Assembly (NCBI RefSeq): GCF_021033825.1
Contig: NZ_JAIFXZ010000006.1
Coordinates: forward strand, 62,001-126,000
Length of the DNA stretch: 64,000 nt
Direction of reading: 5' to 3'
Origin: Dietzia aurantiaca
GTDB taxonomy: Bacteria > Actinomycetota > Actinomycetes > Mycobacteriales > Mycobacteriaceae
A program made the translations under genes and the position numbers. Below are positions 1-9,096 of this stretch, one piece after another. Below the pieces are notes generated by a model. That model ran no database searches and had not been told where the DNA came from. It worked only from the letters and a program-made list of their open reading frames with translations. Every line of letters begins with the position of its first letter. The stretch's first letter is position 1.

Positions 1-1776
1 CAGGTGGTCCTGGGCCGAGTTGAACACCTTGAACGCCGCCGAGCCGTCCTGCCCCTGGGCCTTACGCAGACGCCGGGCCACGGTCTCGAGCAGGTGCTCC
101 TCGCGGTCTACGAGCAGCTCGAGCTGGTTGCCGCGGTCCAGGATGTCGGTGTGCTCGCGGTCCGTCACCGCGTCGACGAGCTTCTGCCACAGCGTCGACG
201 TGCGGGCCTTCTCCTGCACCACGTCGGCGACCGTGTTGAACGCGAACGCCACGGTCTCGCGCTGGTCCATGTCGCCGAACTCCGCCGCGTAGGCGCTCAT
301 CAGCTCCTTGCCGACGAGCTGGGTGAGCACCACGTTGTCGCCCTCGAACGTCGAGAACACGTCGCAGTCCTTGCGCATCTCCGTGAGCAGGTTCTCGGCC
401 ATGTAGCCGGCGCCGCCGCAGGCCAGGCGCGCCTCGGTGATGGTGTCGTTGGCGAACGAGGTGACCGTGGCCTTGATTCCGGCGGCGTGGGTCTCCATCT
501 CGCGACGGCGTACCTCGTCGAAGGCGTCCGGGTTCTTCTCGAACTCGGCGAGCTCGGCCACGATCGCGTTCTGCGCGCAGGCGTAGGCGTACGCGCGGGC
601 GACGAGCGGCATCAGGCGACGCTGGTGCTCGCGGTACTCCAGCAGCGGGATACCCTTGCCCGTCTCCGGGTGGTCGAACTGGCGGCGGATCAGCGAGTAG
701 CGCACCGCCAGCGCCAGCGCCGTGCGGGCCGAGGCGCCCGACGCCGCGCCCACCGACACCCGGCCGCGGATCAGCGTGCCGAGCATCGTGAAGAACCGGG
801 CCCCCACCGAGTCGATCGGCGAGGAATAGCGGCCCTGCTCGTCGACGGAACCGAACCGGTTGAGCAGCGCCGCCCGCGGGACCCGGACCTCGTCGAACCT
901 GATCCGCCCGTTGTCCACGCCGAGCAGGCCGCCCTTGTGGCCGTGGTCGGTGATCGTCACGCCGGGCATGACGTCACCGGCGTCGTCCCGGATCGGCACG
1001 AGCAGGCAGTGGACGCCGTGGCGCAGTTCCTCGCCGTTCTCGACAGTGATGAGCTGAGCGAACACGGCGGCCAGCCGGCCGTCGCGCGCGGCGTTGCCGA
1101 TGTAGGCCTTCTCCGCACTCGGGGTGGGGGTGTTGACCACGAACTCGCCGGTGTCGGCATCGAAAGTCGCCGTGGTCTCCAGGTTCTGCACATCGGAGCC
1201 CTGGCCGATCTCCGTCATCGCGAAGCAGCCCAGCAGGTCCAGCGACATCACGCTCGGCAGGTACTTCTTACGGGTCTCCGCGTCGCCGAGGTTGGCGATC
1301 GCCCCGCCGAACAGTCCCCACTGCACACCGGCCTTGACCATCACCGACAGGTCCAGGTGGCCCAGCAGCTCGAACGAGGTGAGGGCGGCGCCCGTGTCAC
1401 CGGTGCCGCCGTCCTCCTCGCGGAATCCGAGCCGTGGCATCCTCGATTCGGCGAGACGCTGCAACTGCGTCAACGTGTGGGCCCGCTGTTCCTCCATGGT
1501 CAGCCCGAGCGGGTTGACCATGTCCCGGGTCATGGCCGCGCGAGTGTCCGCCCGCGTATCCGCCCACGCGCCGTCGAGGACCTTCTGCAGCGCAACGGAC
1601 AGCTCGGCGTCGCCCCTGCCGCTCGTGGTGATGCGGCCGAGGTTCGGGTGGACCGGGGAGGCGGCGTCGGACGCGGTGGCGTCGGCAGCGTCGGACGCGG
1701 CGTCAGCGGCAGAGGCGCCGACTGCGGTGGCGGCGGCGGCGGAATCGGCGTGGGGGGCGTCGTTCTGGGAGGTCAT
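1..1776 (-). CDS. acyl-CoA oxidase/dehydrogenase family flavoprotein (3' end outside window)
   Basis: Partial gene: 592 N-terminal codons are present and the frame is still open at position 1. The family oxidises acyl-CoA to 2-trans-enoyl-CoA with FAD (beta-oxidation). Seen: an Ala/Asp-rich low-complexity N-terminus of about 45 residues, the flavin/substrate stretch CFAMTEIGQGSDVQNLE near residue 190, and TFEGDN near residue 478, where the glutamate fits the catalytic base in the acyl-CoA oxidase arrangement. The ATG at 1776 is preceded by TAAGGT ending 6 bases upstream, suggesting a leaderless transcript. Oxidase versus dehydrogenase cannot be settled without the C-terminus. The opposite strand is open for about 1.8 kb here, but only this strand shows family motifs. 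Confidence 0.88.
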   Translation of the reverse strand, partial: MTSQNDAPHADSAAAATAVGASAADAASDAADATASDAASPVHPNLGRITTSGRGDAELSVALQKVLDGAWADTRADTRAAMTRDMVNPLGLTMEEQRAHTLTQLQRLAESRMPRLGFREEDGGTGDTGAALTSFELLGHLDLSVMVKAGVQWGLFGGAIANLGDAETRKKYLPSVMSLDLLGCFAMTEIGQGSDVQNLETTATFDADTGEFVVNTPTPSAEKAYIGNAARDGRLAAVFAQLITVENGEELRHGVHCLLVPIRDDAGDVMPGVTITDHGHKGGLLGVDNGRIRFDEVRVPRAALLNRFGSVDEQGRYSSPIDSVGARFFTMLGTLIRGRVSVGAASGASARTALALAVRYSLIRRQFDHPETGKGIPLLEYREHQRRLMPLVARAYAYACAQNAIVAELAEFEKNPDAFDEVRRREMETHAAGIKATVTSFANDTITEARLACGGAGYMAENLLTEMRKDCDVFSTFEGDNVVLTQLVGKELMSAYAAEFGDMDQRETVAFAFNTVADVVQEKARTSTLWQKLVDAVTDREHTDILDRGNQLELLVDREEHLLETVARRLRKAQGQDGSAAFKVFNSAQDHL

Positions 1777-1906
1777 GCCACGACCTTACGGACCGGCGAG
1801 ACCGGGGTGCACCGAAAATCAGAGGAGAGGTGACGGAGATCGCCGCCACAGAGCAGGAGCTCCGGATCGCAGTCATCCTGCAGGTCAGCGAATACGCGCA
1901 AATGGC

Positions 1907-1942
1907 GGAAGTCCCGGGCCACTTCCGTGACCCGGGACTTCC
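1907..1942 (-). terminator. hairpin terminator after tRNA-Pro
   Basis: Perfect 12-bp inverted repeat GGAAGTCCCGGG / CCCGGGACTTCC with a 12-base loop, immediately downstream of the tRNA in its direction of transcription. The downstream U-tract is weak (GCCATTTGCG). Confidence 0.6.
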
Positions 1943-1947
1943 CATTG

Positions 1948-2021
1948 TCGGGGTAGCGGGATTCGAACCCACGACCTCTTCGTCCCGAACGAAGCACGCT
2001 ACCAAGCTGCGCCATACCCCG
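1948..2021 (-). tRNA. tRNA-Pro (anticodon CGG)
   Basis: Read on the minus strand this is a 74-nt cloverleaf. The 7-bp acceptor stem CGGGGTA/TACCCCG is perfect, the anticodon arm is CTTCG-TTCGGGA-CGAAG with anticodon CGG, and the T arm contains GGTTCGAATCC. The discriminator base is A and the 3' CCA is not encoded (ACAATGG follows), so CCA must be added by the nucleotidyltransferase. A possible -10 TAGAGT lies at about 2037-2042. Confidence 0.97.
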
Positions 2022-2072
2022 GTGACAACGATGGATACTCTAGCGCCCCACCCCGCGAATCGCGAAACCGGG

Positions 2073-3056
2073 TCAGGCGGGCTGTGGAATCCGTTCCTGT
2101 AGAGGCGTCACCGGGACCTCGGCGTCGTCGTCGCCGCCTCCCGGAACGGCGACCAGTTCCAACAGCGTGGCCTCGGGCCGACAGAACGTCCGGACAGGCA
2201 CAAACGGCGAGGTCCCGAGCCCCGCCGACACGTGCAGGATGAGGTTACGGCCCCACGCCGACAGGCCCTGCACCCGCGAGCGGTCGATGCCGCAGTTGGT
2301 GACGATCGCGCCTGTGGGCAGGCACAGCTGCCCGCCGTGGGTGTGGCCGGCGAACACGAGGTCGTAGCCGTCCGCGTCGAACCGGTCGAGGACCCGCGGC
2401 TCAGGAGTGTGCGCCAGGCCGATGCGCAGATCGAACGCGGGACCGGCAGGCCCCGCGATCTCGTCGTAGTGGTCCCGGCCGATATGCGGGTCGTCGACGC
2501 CGGCGACCAGCACACGACGCCCGTCGACATTGATCTCGGCGCGGCGATGGGTGGCGTCGACCCAGCCGCGCTCGGCGAACGCCGCCCGCAGATCCCGCCA
2601 CGGCAACGGGATGGAGGAGTGCTTCTTCCGGCCGATCCCGATGTAGGGCAGAGGATTCTTGGGCACCGGCGCGTAGTAGTCGTTCGAGCCGAACACGAAC
2701 GCACCGGGCCGGCCGAGCAGCGGGCCGAGCGCCTGGACGACCGACGGCACCGCCCGCTCACTCGACAGGTTGTCGCCGGTGTTGATCACAAGGTCCGGCT
2801 CGAGCGCGGCCAGCGAGGTCAGGAACTGCTGCTTACGCCTCTGGCCCGGCATCATGTGCAGGTCCGAGATGTGCAGGATTCTCAGCGGCTCGGACCCGGG
2901 GGCCAGCAGGGGCAGAGACTGGCGGCGCAGAGCGAAATTGTTGCGCTCCCAGCCGCTCGCGTAGGCGGTCCCGGCGACGACGGCCCCGGCGACCAGGGCC
3001 GCCGCACGGGTGGCCGACTGAGTGGAACTGCGGGTCTTGCGAGTGGGGCGCTGCAT
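2073..3056 (-). CDS. membrane-anchored calcineurin-like metallophosphoesterase
   Basis: 327 aa. Metal-dependent phosphoesterase of the YkuE/calcineurin superfamily; substrate unknown. Seen: one hydrophobic N-terminal segment (about residues 17-35, AALVAGAVVAGTAYA) placing the domain outside the membrane, then the metal-binding blocks DLH (ISDLHMM), GDN (INTGDNLSSE), GSNDYY, the histidine in LAHTPEP and GHTHGG. The gene follows ponA2 by 28 bases, as Rv3683 neighbours ponA2 in M. tuberculosis, so an envelope role is plausible. TAGTCT lies 6 bases before the ATG, so it may also have its own leaderless promoter. Alternative: inactive homologue, unlikely because all metal ligand motifs are present. 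Confidence 0.87.
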   Translation of the reverse strand: MQRPTRKTRSSTQSATRAAALVAGAVVAGTAYASGWERNNFALRRQSLPLLAPGSEPLRILHISDLHMMPGQRRKQQFLTSLAALEPDLVINTGDNLSSERAVPSVVQALGPLLGRPGAFVFGSNDYYAPVPKNPLPYIGIGRKKHSSIPLPWRDLRAAFAERGWVDATHRRAEINVDGRRVLVAGVDDPHIGRDHYDEIAGPAGPAFDLRIGLAHTPEPRVLDRFDADGYDLVFAGHTHGGQLCLPTGAIVTNCGIDRSRVQGLSAWGRNLILHVSAGLGTSPFVPVRTFCRPEATLLELVAVPGGGDDDAEVPVTPLQERIPQPA

Positions 3057-3084
3057 CCGTCCAGACTACCGGCGAAACGCAGGC

Positions 3085-5463
3085 CTATCTCGGCGGCGAG
3101 ATGGTGATCGGGGCCAATCCGGGCACCTCGAGCACCACGGGCTCGTCGCCGATCGGGGCGTTCGGGCCGCTTGCACCCTGACCGCCGGAAGCGCCGCCGC
3201 CCGCTCCGCCACCGGAGCCGTCGGACACCCGCAACGTGACCTGGGATCCGGGGATGCCGGTCCCGCCGTCAACGCCAACGACCGTGCCGTAGGGGCGCCC
3301 GGCGCCGGAGACGAACTGGGTGTTGACGATGAAGCCGGCATTGGTGAGCAGCGACGTCGCGGCGGACTGGCTCATCCCCTCGACGTCCGGCATTCCGGAT
3401 CGGCTGGTGCCCCGCTGGTAGGCGGGATCCGGGGACGGCAGCGACACCGGTCCGTAGATGTCCGCGATCGGGGAGAACGCCGAGTACCAGGTCTGTGCAG
3501 GCTCATTGCCGCCGAACAGGTTGCCGTACGAGCACTGCCGGAGCGGGCTGGTGCACAGCTCGGTGGTGGTGGTGCCGTCGTTGAAGGCGTAGACGGCGGC
3601 CGCGTAGTTGTTGGTGAAGCCCAGGAACGCCGACGAGCGGTTGGCCTCGGTGGTCCCCGTCTTGCCGGACATCGGCAGGTTCCACCCGGCGCTACCGGCC
3701 GCCCCGGCCGCGGTGCCCGCGCCCACCGAGTCCTTGGACATGGCGACGGCGAGGGTGTTCGCGAGGCCCTCGTCGACCACCTGCTCGCAGCCCGGCTCGT
3801 TCAGTTCGACGCGCTTGCCGGTGCGATCGGTGATCGACTCGATGGGGCTCGGGGGGCACCAGACGCCGCCGGAGGACAGGGTGGCACCGACGTTGGACAG
3901 CTCGAGCGCGTTCACGGCCGACGGGCCCAGGGTGAAGGAGCCGAGGTTGTTCTTCTTGATGAACCCGCTGATCGAGTCGCCGTCGGCCGCGGTGCCCTTG
4001 CGCTCGTAGGAGCGCATGCCCAGGCGCGTGGCCATGTCCACGGTGGGGGCCACCCCGACGTCCTTGATGAGGTTGACGAACGTGGTGTTGGGCGACTGGG
4101 CGAGGGCGTCCGTCACGGACAGGGAGCCCGGGTAGGAGCCCGCGTTCTCCACGCAGTACTGGCCGGGGGGACAGCCGCGGGCGCCGCCCGCACCGAGCCC
4201 GGACACCTGGACGCGGTTCGGAACGGACAGGGTCGTGTCGGCACCCATGCCCTTCTCCAGGGCCGCCGCGACCGTGAAGATCTTGAACACCGAGCCGGCA
4301 CCGTCACCGACCAGGGAGAACGGCTGCGGTTGGACGGTCTGGCTGTCGCCCAGCTCGAGCCCGTACTGGCGGCTCGAGGCGATCGCGACGACCTTGTGGG
4401 ACTCCTTGCCCGGGCGCACGACGCTCATCACCTCGGCCACGCCTTCGGTGGCGGGGTTGCCATAGGTGTCGAGCGCGCGTTGGACGTTGGCCTGGACGGT
4501 CTCGTCCAGGGTCGTGCGGATGGTGTAGCCGCCCTCCTCGACCATCGACCGGCTCAGGCCGTTCTCGTCGAGGTACTGGAGCACGTAGTCGCAGAAGAAC
4601 CCGCGATCTCCCGCGGTGATGCAGCCGCGGGGATGGGAGTTGGGCCGCTCGAGGACGCCGAGGGGCTCGTCGACGAACTGCGCGCCCTCGGACGGGGTGA
4701 TGGCGCCGGTGTCGACCATCGTCCTGATGACGGTGTCGCGGCGCTGCTTGGTGTCTTCGGGGTTGGCGTACGGGTTGAACTGGCTGGTCGACTGCACCAT
4801 TCCGGCGAGCATCGCCGCCTGGGGGACCGTGAGGTCGGCGGCGTCGACACCGAAGTACGTCTGCGCGGCGGTCTGGATGCCGAACGAGCCGTTGCCGAAG
4901 GAGATGAGGTTGAGGTACTTGGTGAGGATGTCGTCCTTGCTCATCTCGCCGTCGAGGGTGAGCGCCATCCGGATCTCTTTGATCTTGCGCGCGGGGGTCG
5001 TCTCCACCGCGGCCCGGCGCTCCGCGTCGTTCTCCGCGGAGACGAGGAACTGGTAGTTCTTCACCAACTGCTGGTCGATCGTCGACGCGCCCTGCTCGAC
5101 CTCGCCGGACGTGGCGTTGGTCAGGGCGGCGCGGACCGTGCCTCGCCAGTCCACCCCGTTGTGGTCGGCGAACCGCCGGTCCTCGATCGCGATGATCGCG
5201 AGTTTCATGTTCTGCGAGATCTCTTCGCTGGGGACGAGTACCCGCTGCTGGTCGTAGAGCCAGGCGATGGGCTCGCCGTTCGCGTCGGTGACCGTGGAGA
5301 TGGACGGCAGGTCGCCCTTGATCAGGTCAGCCGACGTTCCGGCTAAGGAATCGGCCATCTTGTTGGACGCGAGTCCGGCCGCTCCGGCCAGCGGGAACAG
5401 AGCCCCGGCAGCCACCACCCCGGCAGCGACGCAGGTCGCGACCAGCTTCCCCAGCGAACTCAT
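3085..5463 (-). CDS. ponA2: class A penicillin-binding protein with PASTA domain (PonA2/PBP1-type)
   Basis: 792 aa bifunctional peptidoglycan synthase: glycosyltransferase plus transpeptidase, anchored by one N-terminal membrane segment (VATCVAAGVVAAGALFPLAGAA). Seen in order: GT51 motifs EDRRFADHNG near residue 93 and QGASTIDQQ, transpeptidase SVFK (catalytic serine, near 391), SPN, KTGT near 601, one PASTA repeat at about 690-750 and a Gly/Ser-rich tail. The frame is open to 5565, but MSSLGK at 5463 is chosen because it directly precedes the membrane anchor. It lies divergent from whiB4 with a CRP-like box between them, the arrangement known for Rv3681c/Rv3682. Assignment as PonA2 rather than PonA1 rests on that context and the PASTA domain. 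Confidence 0.94.
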   Translation of the reverse strand: MSSLGKLVATCVAAGVVAAGALFPLAGAAGLASNKMADSLAGTSADLIKGDLPSISTVTDANGEPIAWLYDQQRVLVPSEEISQNMKLAIIAIEDRRFADHNGVDWRGTVRAALTNATSGEVEQGASTIDQQLVKNYQFLVSAENDAERRAAVETTPARKIKEIRMALTLDGEMSKDDILTKYLNLISFGNGSFGIQTAAQTYFGVDAADLTVPQAAMLAGMVQSTSQFNPYANPEDTKQRRDTVIRTMVDTGAITPSEGAQFVDEPLGVLERPNSHPRGCITAGDRGFFCDYVLQYLDENGLSRSMVEEGGYTIRTTLDETVQANVQRALDTYGNPATEGVAEVMSVVRPGKESHKVVAIASSRQYGLELGDSQTVQPQPFSLVGDGAGSVFKIFTVAAALEKGMGADTTLSVPNRVQVSGLGAGGARGCPPGQYCVENAGSYPGSLSVTDALAQSPNTTFVNLIKDVGVAPTVDMATRLGMRSYERKGTAADGDSISGFIKKNNLGSFTLGPSAVNALELSNVGATLSSGGVWCPPSPIESITDRTGKRVELNEPGCEQVVDEGLANTLAVAMSKDSVGAGTAAGAAGSAGWNLPMSGKTGTTEANRSSAFLGFTNNYAAAVYAFNDGTTTTELCTSPLRQCSYGNLFGGNEPAQTWYSAFSPIADIYGPVSLPSPDPAYQRGTSRSGMPDVEGMSQSAATSLLTNAGFIVNTQFVSGAGRPYGTVVGVDGGTGIPGSQVTLRVSDGSGGGAGGGASGGQGASGPNAPIGDEPVVLEVPGLAPITISPPR

Positions 5464-5548
5464 ACCCGACACGTGCACAGAGTACGTGACCACCCCCGCC
5501 ACGCCACCCTCTGCGGCCGGACCTGGACACGACTCTTTACTTCTGTTG

Positions 5549-5564
5549 TGTGACTGCGGTAACA
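5549..5564. promoter_or_regulatory. possible CRP/GlxR site between ponA2 and whiB4
   Basis: TGTGA-N6-TAACA, one mismatch from the palindromic CRP/GlxR consensus TGTGA-N6-TCACA. It is 86 bases upstream of the ponA2 start and about 170 upstream of whiB4, a distance similar to the perfect site before acs. Confidence 0.4.
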
Positions 5565-5730
5565 ATATGAGGGAACGCGAGGCGTTTCGAAATGAATGAG
5601 ACCTTCATCACAAGTCTCAGCCCATGCGAGGCCTTCGCGGACACGGTGAGTACGCCGCGCCGGGTGTATTCAGAAGGCCGGAACAGCGTGCGACTGGCGC
5701 CCGTTGTTCCTTGCAGACAGGGGTTTTTCG

Positions 5731-6108
5731 ATGACGGCTACCCTTCCCGGGACTTCCCGCTCCTCCGACGTCGGGGTCCGCCCCGGTTCAAGCAATCCTC
5801 TCGGCTCCGAGGAGACCATTATCGGGGAGGGCCGCCAGGAATGGGTGGCCCAGGCCCGCTGCAAGGACATCGATCCGGATGAACTCTTCGTCCGCGGAGC
5901 CGCCCAGCGTAAGGCGGCCTCCATCTGCCGCCACTGCCCGGTGCTGCTCCAGTGTCGTGCTGACGCGCTGGACAACCGGGTCGAGTTCGGCGTCTGGGGC
6001 GGCATGACCGAGCGTCAGCGTCGCGCACTGCTCAAGCAGCACCCCGAGGTCCGGTCCTGGGCGGACTTCTTCGCCCAGCAGATCGAGCGACACTCCGCCG
6101 TCTACTGA
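5731..6108 (+). CDS. whiB4: WhiB-family [4Fe-4S] transcriptional regulator (WhiB4-type)
   Basis: 125 aa. WhiB proteins bind an O2/NO-sensitive [4Fe-4S] cluster and act with the primary sigma factor. Seen: the four cluster cysteines C44, C66, C69 and C75 (C...CxxC...C spacing), the GVWGG turn at 87-91 and a basic C-terminal tail (RQRRALLKQ). The frame opens earlier with TTG at 5704, but ATG 5731 has AGGGG about 9 bases upstream and is preferred. Placement beside ponA2 and the ATPase pair matches Rv3681c (whiB4), which in M. tuberculosis is implicated in redox and antibiotic response. Confidence 0.94.
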   Translation: MTATLPGTSRSSDVGVRPGSSNPLGSEETIIGEGRQEWVAQARCKDIDPDELFVRGAAQRKAASICRHCPVLLQCRADALDNRVEFGVWGGMTERQRRALLKQHPEVRSWADFFAQQIERHSAVY

Positions 6109-6117
6109 CCCCTCGCG

Positions 6118-6145
6118 CCGGGACGTCCGTCGACGGGCGTCCCGG
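6118..6145. terminator. hairpin between convergent whiB4 and ATPase gene
   Basis: CCGGGACG / CGTCCCGG, 8-bp perfect stem in the 98-base gap between two 3' ends; usable in both directions, without a clear U-tract. Confidence 0.5.
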
Positions 6146-6206
6146 ATGCTCGGCGGTCAGGCCGGGCCGCTCGACGGTCACGCCCGGAAGCGACGGGCGG
6201 TCAGCC

Positions 6207-7316
6207 CTACCCGCAGAGCTGATCGCCCACCGCGCGCAACGCCTCGATGTTGGAGATGTCGAACGGCAGCGAGGGCACGCCCACGATCCGTACGTCCGGG
6301 TGGGTGTCGGTGAACGACTCCAACAGGCGTAGTTCCTGCCGGGCGGTCCGGGCGCGGTCGGCGTGGATTCGCAGCACGGCTTCGGCCTCGGGATTCTCGC
6401 CGACGAGTCGGTCAGCGGCGGCCCCGGCCTGCTCGGCGCTGATGTCGGTCAGCCGCGGATGCGTCCGGTTGATCACCACTCCCGACAGCGGCATGTTCTC
6501 CTCGGACAGTCGTTCGGCGAAGAACGCGGCCTCGCGCAGCGCCGGCCGCTCGGCCGAGGAGACCACCAGGAACTCGGTGCCCTTGCGCCGCAGGATCTCC
6601 TGCGTGCGTGCGGCGCGTGCGGTGAACCCGCCGAAGGTCGTGTCGAGCGCCACCACCACCTCGGACGCGTCCCCCAGCATCGACGAGCCGACGACCGCGG
6701 ATACCCCGCGCATGGCGGTGCTCATCGCGCCGGTCACCAGCCGCCCGACGCCGCGGCCGGGCGCGGACAGCAGCCGCATGAGTCGGCTGTCGAGGAACGA
6801 GCCGAGCCGGCTCGGGGCGTCGAGGAAGTCGAGCGCGTTGCGGGAGGGAGGAGTGTCGACGACGACGAGATCCCACGTCGAATCCTCGAGCAGTTGCCCG
6901 AGCTTCTCCATGGCCATGTATTCCTGCGTGCCCGCGAACGAGGTGACCATCGTCTGGTAGAAGCGGTTGTCGAGGATCGACCGGGCCTTCTCGGGCGTGG
7001 TGTTGGCGGTGACCAGTTCATCGAAGGTGCGTCGCATGTCGAGCATCATCGCGTGCAATGACCCGCCCGCCTCGCCCTGCTCCGCGGTGAGTGCCACGGG
7101 GGAGGGCTCGTTGGAGAGCTCGTCGATTCCGAGAGCCTGGGCCAGCCGGCGGGCCGGGTCGATGGTCAGGACCACGGTGTCGCGTCCGAGCTCGGCGGCC
7201 CGCAACGCGACGGCCGCGGCCGTGGTGGTCTTACCCACACCGCCGGCCCCGGTGCAGACCACCACGCGGGTCCGGAGGTCGGTGAGCAGTGCGGTGATGT
7301 CGAGATGACTGGCCAT
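6207..7316 (-). CDS. Get3/ArsA-like ATPase, second subunit (Rv3680-type)
   Basis: 369 aa SIMIBI-class ATPase. Seen: P-loop [12 protein letters not shown] near residue 18, switch-type [27 protein letters not shown] and the adenine-binding VVINRTHP. It starts one base after the stop of its partner (7318-8376), so the two are translationally coupled. In M. tuberculosis the homologous Rv3679-Rv3680 pair forms a Get3-like complex; the arsenite-pump role of ArsA is not implied because there is no arsB. The frame is open upstream to 7586, but that part overlaps the partner gene and is low-complexity, so MASHLD at 7316 is taken as start. Confidence 0.9.
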   Translation of the reverse strand: MASHLDITALLTDLRTRVVVCTGAGGVGKTTTAAAVALRAAELGRDTVVLTIDPARRLAQALGIDELSNEPSPVALTAEQGEAGGSLHAMMLDMRRTFDELVTANTTPEKARSILDNRFYQTMVTSFAGTQEYMAMEKLGQLLEDSTWDLVVVDTPPSRNALDFLDAPSRLGSFLDSRLMRLLSAPGRGVGRLVTGAMSTAMRGVSAVVGSSMLGDASEVVVALDTTFGGFTARAARTQEILRRKGTEFLVVSSAERPALREAAFFAERLSEENMPLSGVVINRTHPRLTDISAEQAGAAADRLVGENPEAEAVLRIHADRARTARQELRLLESFTDTHPDVRIVGVPSLPFDISNIEALRAVGDQLCG

Positions 7317-7317
7317 G

Positions 7318-8376
7318 TCAGCGGACTCCCTGGTCGACGAGGGCGGAGGCGAGGTCGTAGAGATCGGTGACCTCGACCCCGTGCGGCAGGACGGGAAGGA
7401 CGAGGGTCGGGCAGCCGGCCGACGTGAGTGTTTCGCCGGCCCGCAGCTGACCGCGTGCGACGCGGGCGTGTTCGATGGCCTCCACCAGGAGCCCCTGAAG
7501 CCCTTCGTCGTCGACCTCGACACCGGTGGCCTCGAGGCCGGCGAGTACGGCCGCGGCGTCGATCTCCTCCTCGGCGACGCGCTCAAGCGCGGCGTCGTCC
7601 AGATGGCGGGACTCGGCGCGATTGATGACCACCTGTCCCATCCGCAGGCCGTGGCCCTTGAGCTCGGTGATCGCCTCGAGGGTTTCCTGCACCGGCAGCG
7701 ACTCGAGCAGCGTCACCAGGTGGACGACGGTGCGCTCGGAGTGGACCAGCTCGGCCACCGCCTCCGCCTGGCGTCGGATCGGACCGCCGCCGCCGGCGAG
7801 GTCGGCCATCGCGGTGGTCACGTCGAGGAACTTGCCGATCCGGCCCGTGGGCGGGGCGTCCACCACCACGGCGTCGTAGACGACCTCCTTCTTGGCGCGC
7901 TCGCGCGTGACGACCTCGTAGATCTTGCCGGTGAGCAGCACGTCCTTGAGGCCGGGCGCGATGGTGGTGGCGAACTCGATCGCGCCGACCGACTTCATCA
8001 CCCTGCCCACCACGCCGAGGCGGTAGAACGTGTCGAGGTAGTCGAGCATCGCGGCCTCGATGTCGATCGCCAGCCCGTACACCCTGCCGCCGCCGTCGAC
8101 CCGCGCGACCAGTTCCTCGCGGTAGGGCAGCGGGGACCGGTCGAAGATCCGGGCGATGCCCTGACGCTCCTCGACCTCCACCAGCAGGACCTTCTTGCCG
8201 GTCGAGGCCAGCGCGAGCGCGAGGGAGGTGGCGACCGTCGTCTTGCCGGTGCCGCCCTTTCCGGACACGTAGTGCAGATCGGCGCGCGTCGAGTCGTCGG
8301 ACCAGCCGGTGGACAACTCGTCGGCGATGGTCGGCCGCGGTGGCGCCTGGGGGCCCGAACTCTCAGTGGACGGCAT
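7318..8376 (-). CDS. Get3/ArsA-like ATPase, first subunit (Rv3679-type)
   Basis: 352 aa. Deviant-Walker SIMIBI ATPase: [13 protein letters not shown] with the signature lysine preceding [20 protein letters not shown] as switch region and [10 protein letters not shown]. The start at 8376 (MPSTES) has GGAG about 6 bases upstream; an ATG/GTG at 8403 would lack it. First gene of a two-gene operon with 6207-7316; the divergent DUF4177 gene starts 65 bases away. Family knowledge: such pairs couple ATP hydrolysis to a client or membrane target; the client is unknown here. Confidence 0.9.
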   Translation of the reverse strand: MPSTESSGPQAPPRPTIADELSTGWSDDSTRADLHYVSGKGGTGKTTVATSLALALASTGKKVLLVEVEERQGIARIFDRSPLPYREELVARVDGGGRVYGLAIDIEAAMLDYLDTFYRLGVVGRVMKSVGAIEFATTIAPGLKDVLLTGKIYEVVTRERAKKEVVYDAVVVDAPPTGRIGKFLDVTTAMADLAGGGGPIRRQAEAVAELVHSERTVVHLVTLLESLPVQETLEAITELKGHGLRMGQVVINRAESRHLDDAALERVAEEEIDAAAVLAGLEATGVEVDDEGLQGLLVEAIEHARVARGQLRAGETLTSAGCPTLVLPVLPHGVEVTDLYDLASALVDQGVR

Positions 8377-8441
8377 GTGCTCCAGACTAAGCCCAGTGAC
8401 CATCCCGCGCGGGTCGCTCCCGACTTCCCTAGAGTGGGGGC

Positions 8442-8612
8442 ATGAGCGAAGCCACCAGTGCCCCCCGGTTCGAGTACGTGACGGTTCCCCTGCTGACGCA
8501 CGCCACCAAGCAGATCCTCGATCAGTGGGGAGGCGACGGCTGGGAGCTGGTCTCCGTGCTGCCCGGCCCCACGGGCGAACAGCATGTCGCCTACATGAAG
8601 CGTCAGCTCTGA
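8442..8612 (+). CDS. small DUF4177-type protein
   Basis: 56 aa. Reads MSEATSAPRFEYVTVPLL then GDGWELVSVLPG and ends MKRQL; the WELV core is typical of the short DUF4177 proteins found next to Rv3678c. No membrane segment or catalytic motif. Its ATG is 6 bases after TAGAGT with no Shine-Dalgarno, indicating a leaderless start, and its TGA overlaps the ATG of the next gene. Function unknown; the tight coupling implies co-expression with the RidA-like protein. Confidence 0.85.
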   Translation: MSEATSAPRFEYVTVPLLTHATKQILDQWGGDGWELVSVLPGPTGEQHVAYMKRQL

Positions 8613-9091
8613 TGCCCGAGACCGAGCCCGCCGGTTACTGGAGCCGCAAGCTGGAGCAGATGGGGCTGGAGCTGCCGACGGTCGTGCCGCCGGTCGCCAA
8701 CTACGTCCCCGCCACGCGGGCCGGCAACTTCGTCTACACCTCCGGCCAGCTGCCGATGGTCGACGGCGCGCTCGTCGCGACCGGCAAGGTCGGTGCCGCG
8801 GTGTCGCCCGAGCAGGCCACGGACCTGGCCCGCACCTGCGCACTCAACGCGCTCGCCGCGGTCGACGGTCTCGTCGGCATCGACTGCGTGGTGCGGATCG
8901 TCAAGGTCGTGGGATTCGTCGCCTCCGCGCCGGGATTCAACGGTCAGCCGGCCGTGCTCAACGGCGCCTCGGACGTGCTGGGTGAGATCTTCGGCGACGC
9001 CGGCGTCCACGCCCGGTCGGCCGTGGGCGTCTCGGAGCTGCCGCTCGACGCGCCGGTCGAGGTCGAGCTCATCATCGAGGTCGAGGGATAG
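8612..9091 (+). CDS. RidA/YjgF-like protein (Rv3678c-type)
   Basis: 159 aa, RidA-superfamily fold inferred from YTSGQLPMVDGALVATGKVG, CALNALAAVDGLVG and VRIVKVVGFVAS, which match the family's conserved blocks; the C-terminal arginine that binds the carboxylate in true RidA (enamine deaminase, RxxV) is not obvious, so deaminase activity is uncertain. ATG overlaps the previous stop (TGATG). Followed 5 bases later by the MBL-fold hydrolase, forming a three-gene operon. Frame is open far upstream through the DUF4177 gene, but there is no reason to use an earlier start. Confidence 0.85.
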   Translation: MPETEPAGYWSRKLEQMGLELPTVVPPVANYVPATRAGNFVYTSGQLPMVDGALVATGKVGAAVSPEQATDLARTCALNALAAVDGLVGIDCVVRIVKVVGFVASAPGFNGQPAVLNGASDVLGEIFGDAGVHARSAVGVSELPLDAPVEVELIIEVEG

Positions 9092-9096
9092 ATCAG

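Noticed and set aside
4-1833. Long + strand open frame opposite the acyl-CoA oxidase gene
   Set aside because: Antisense frame opened by high GC; arginine/valine/histidine-rich product without motifs, whereas the minus strand shows FAD and catalytic motifs.
3022-5346. 774-codon + strand frame opposite ponA2
   Set aside because: Shadow of a well-supported penicillin-binding protein; no domain or ribosome site.
6207-8376. Arsenite efflux ATPase operon
   Set aside because: ArsA-like fold, but no arsB, arsD or arsR; synteny with Rv3679-Rv3680 supports a Get3-like pair.
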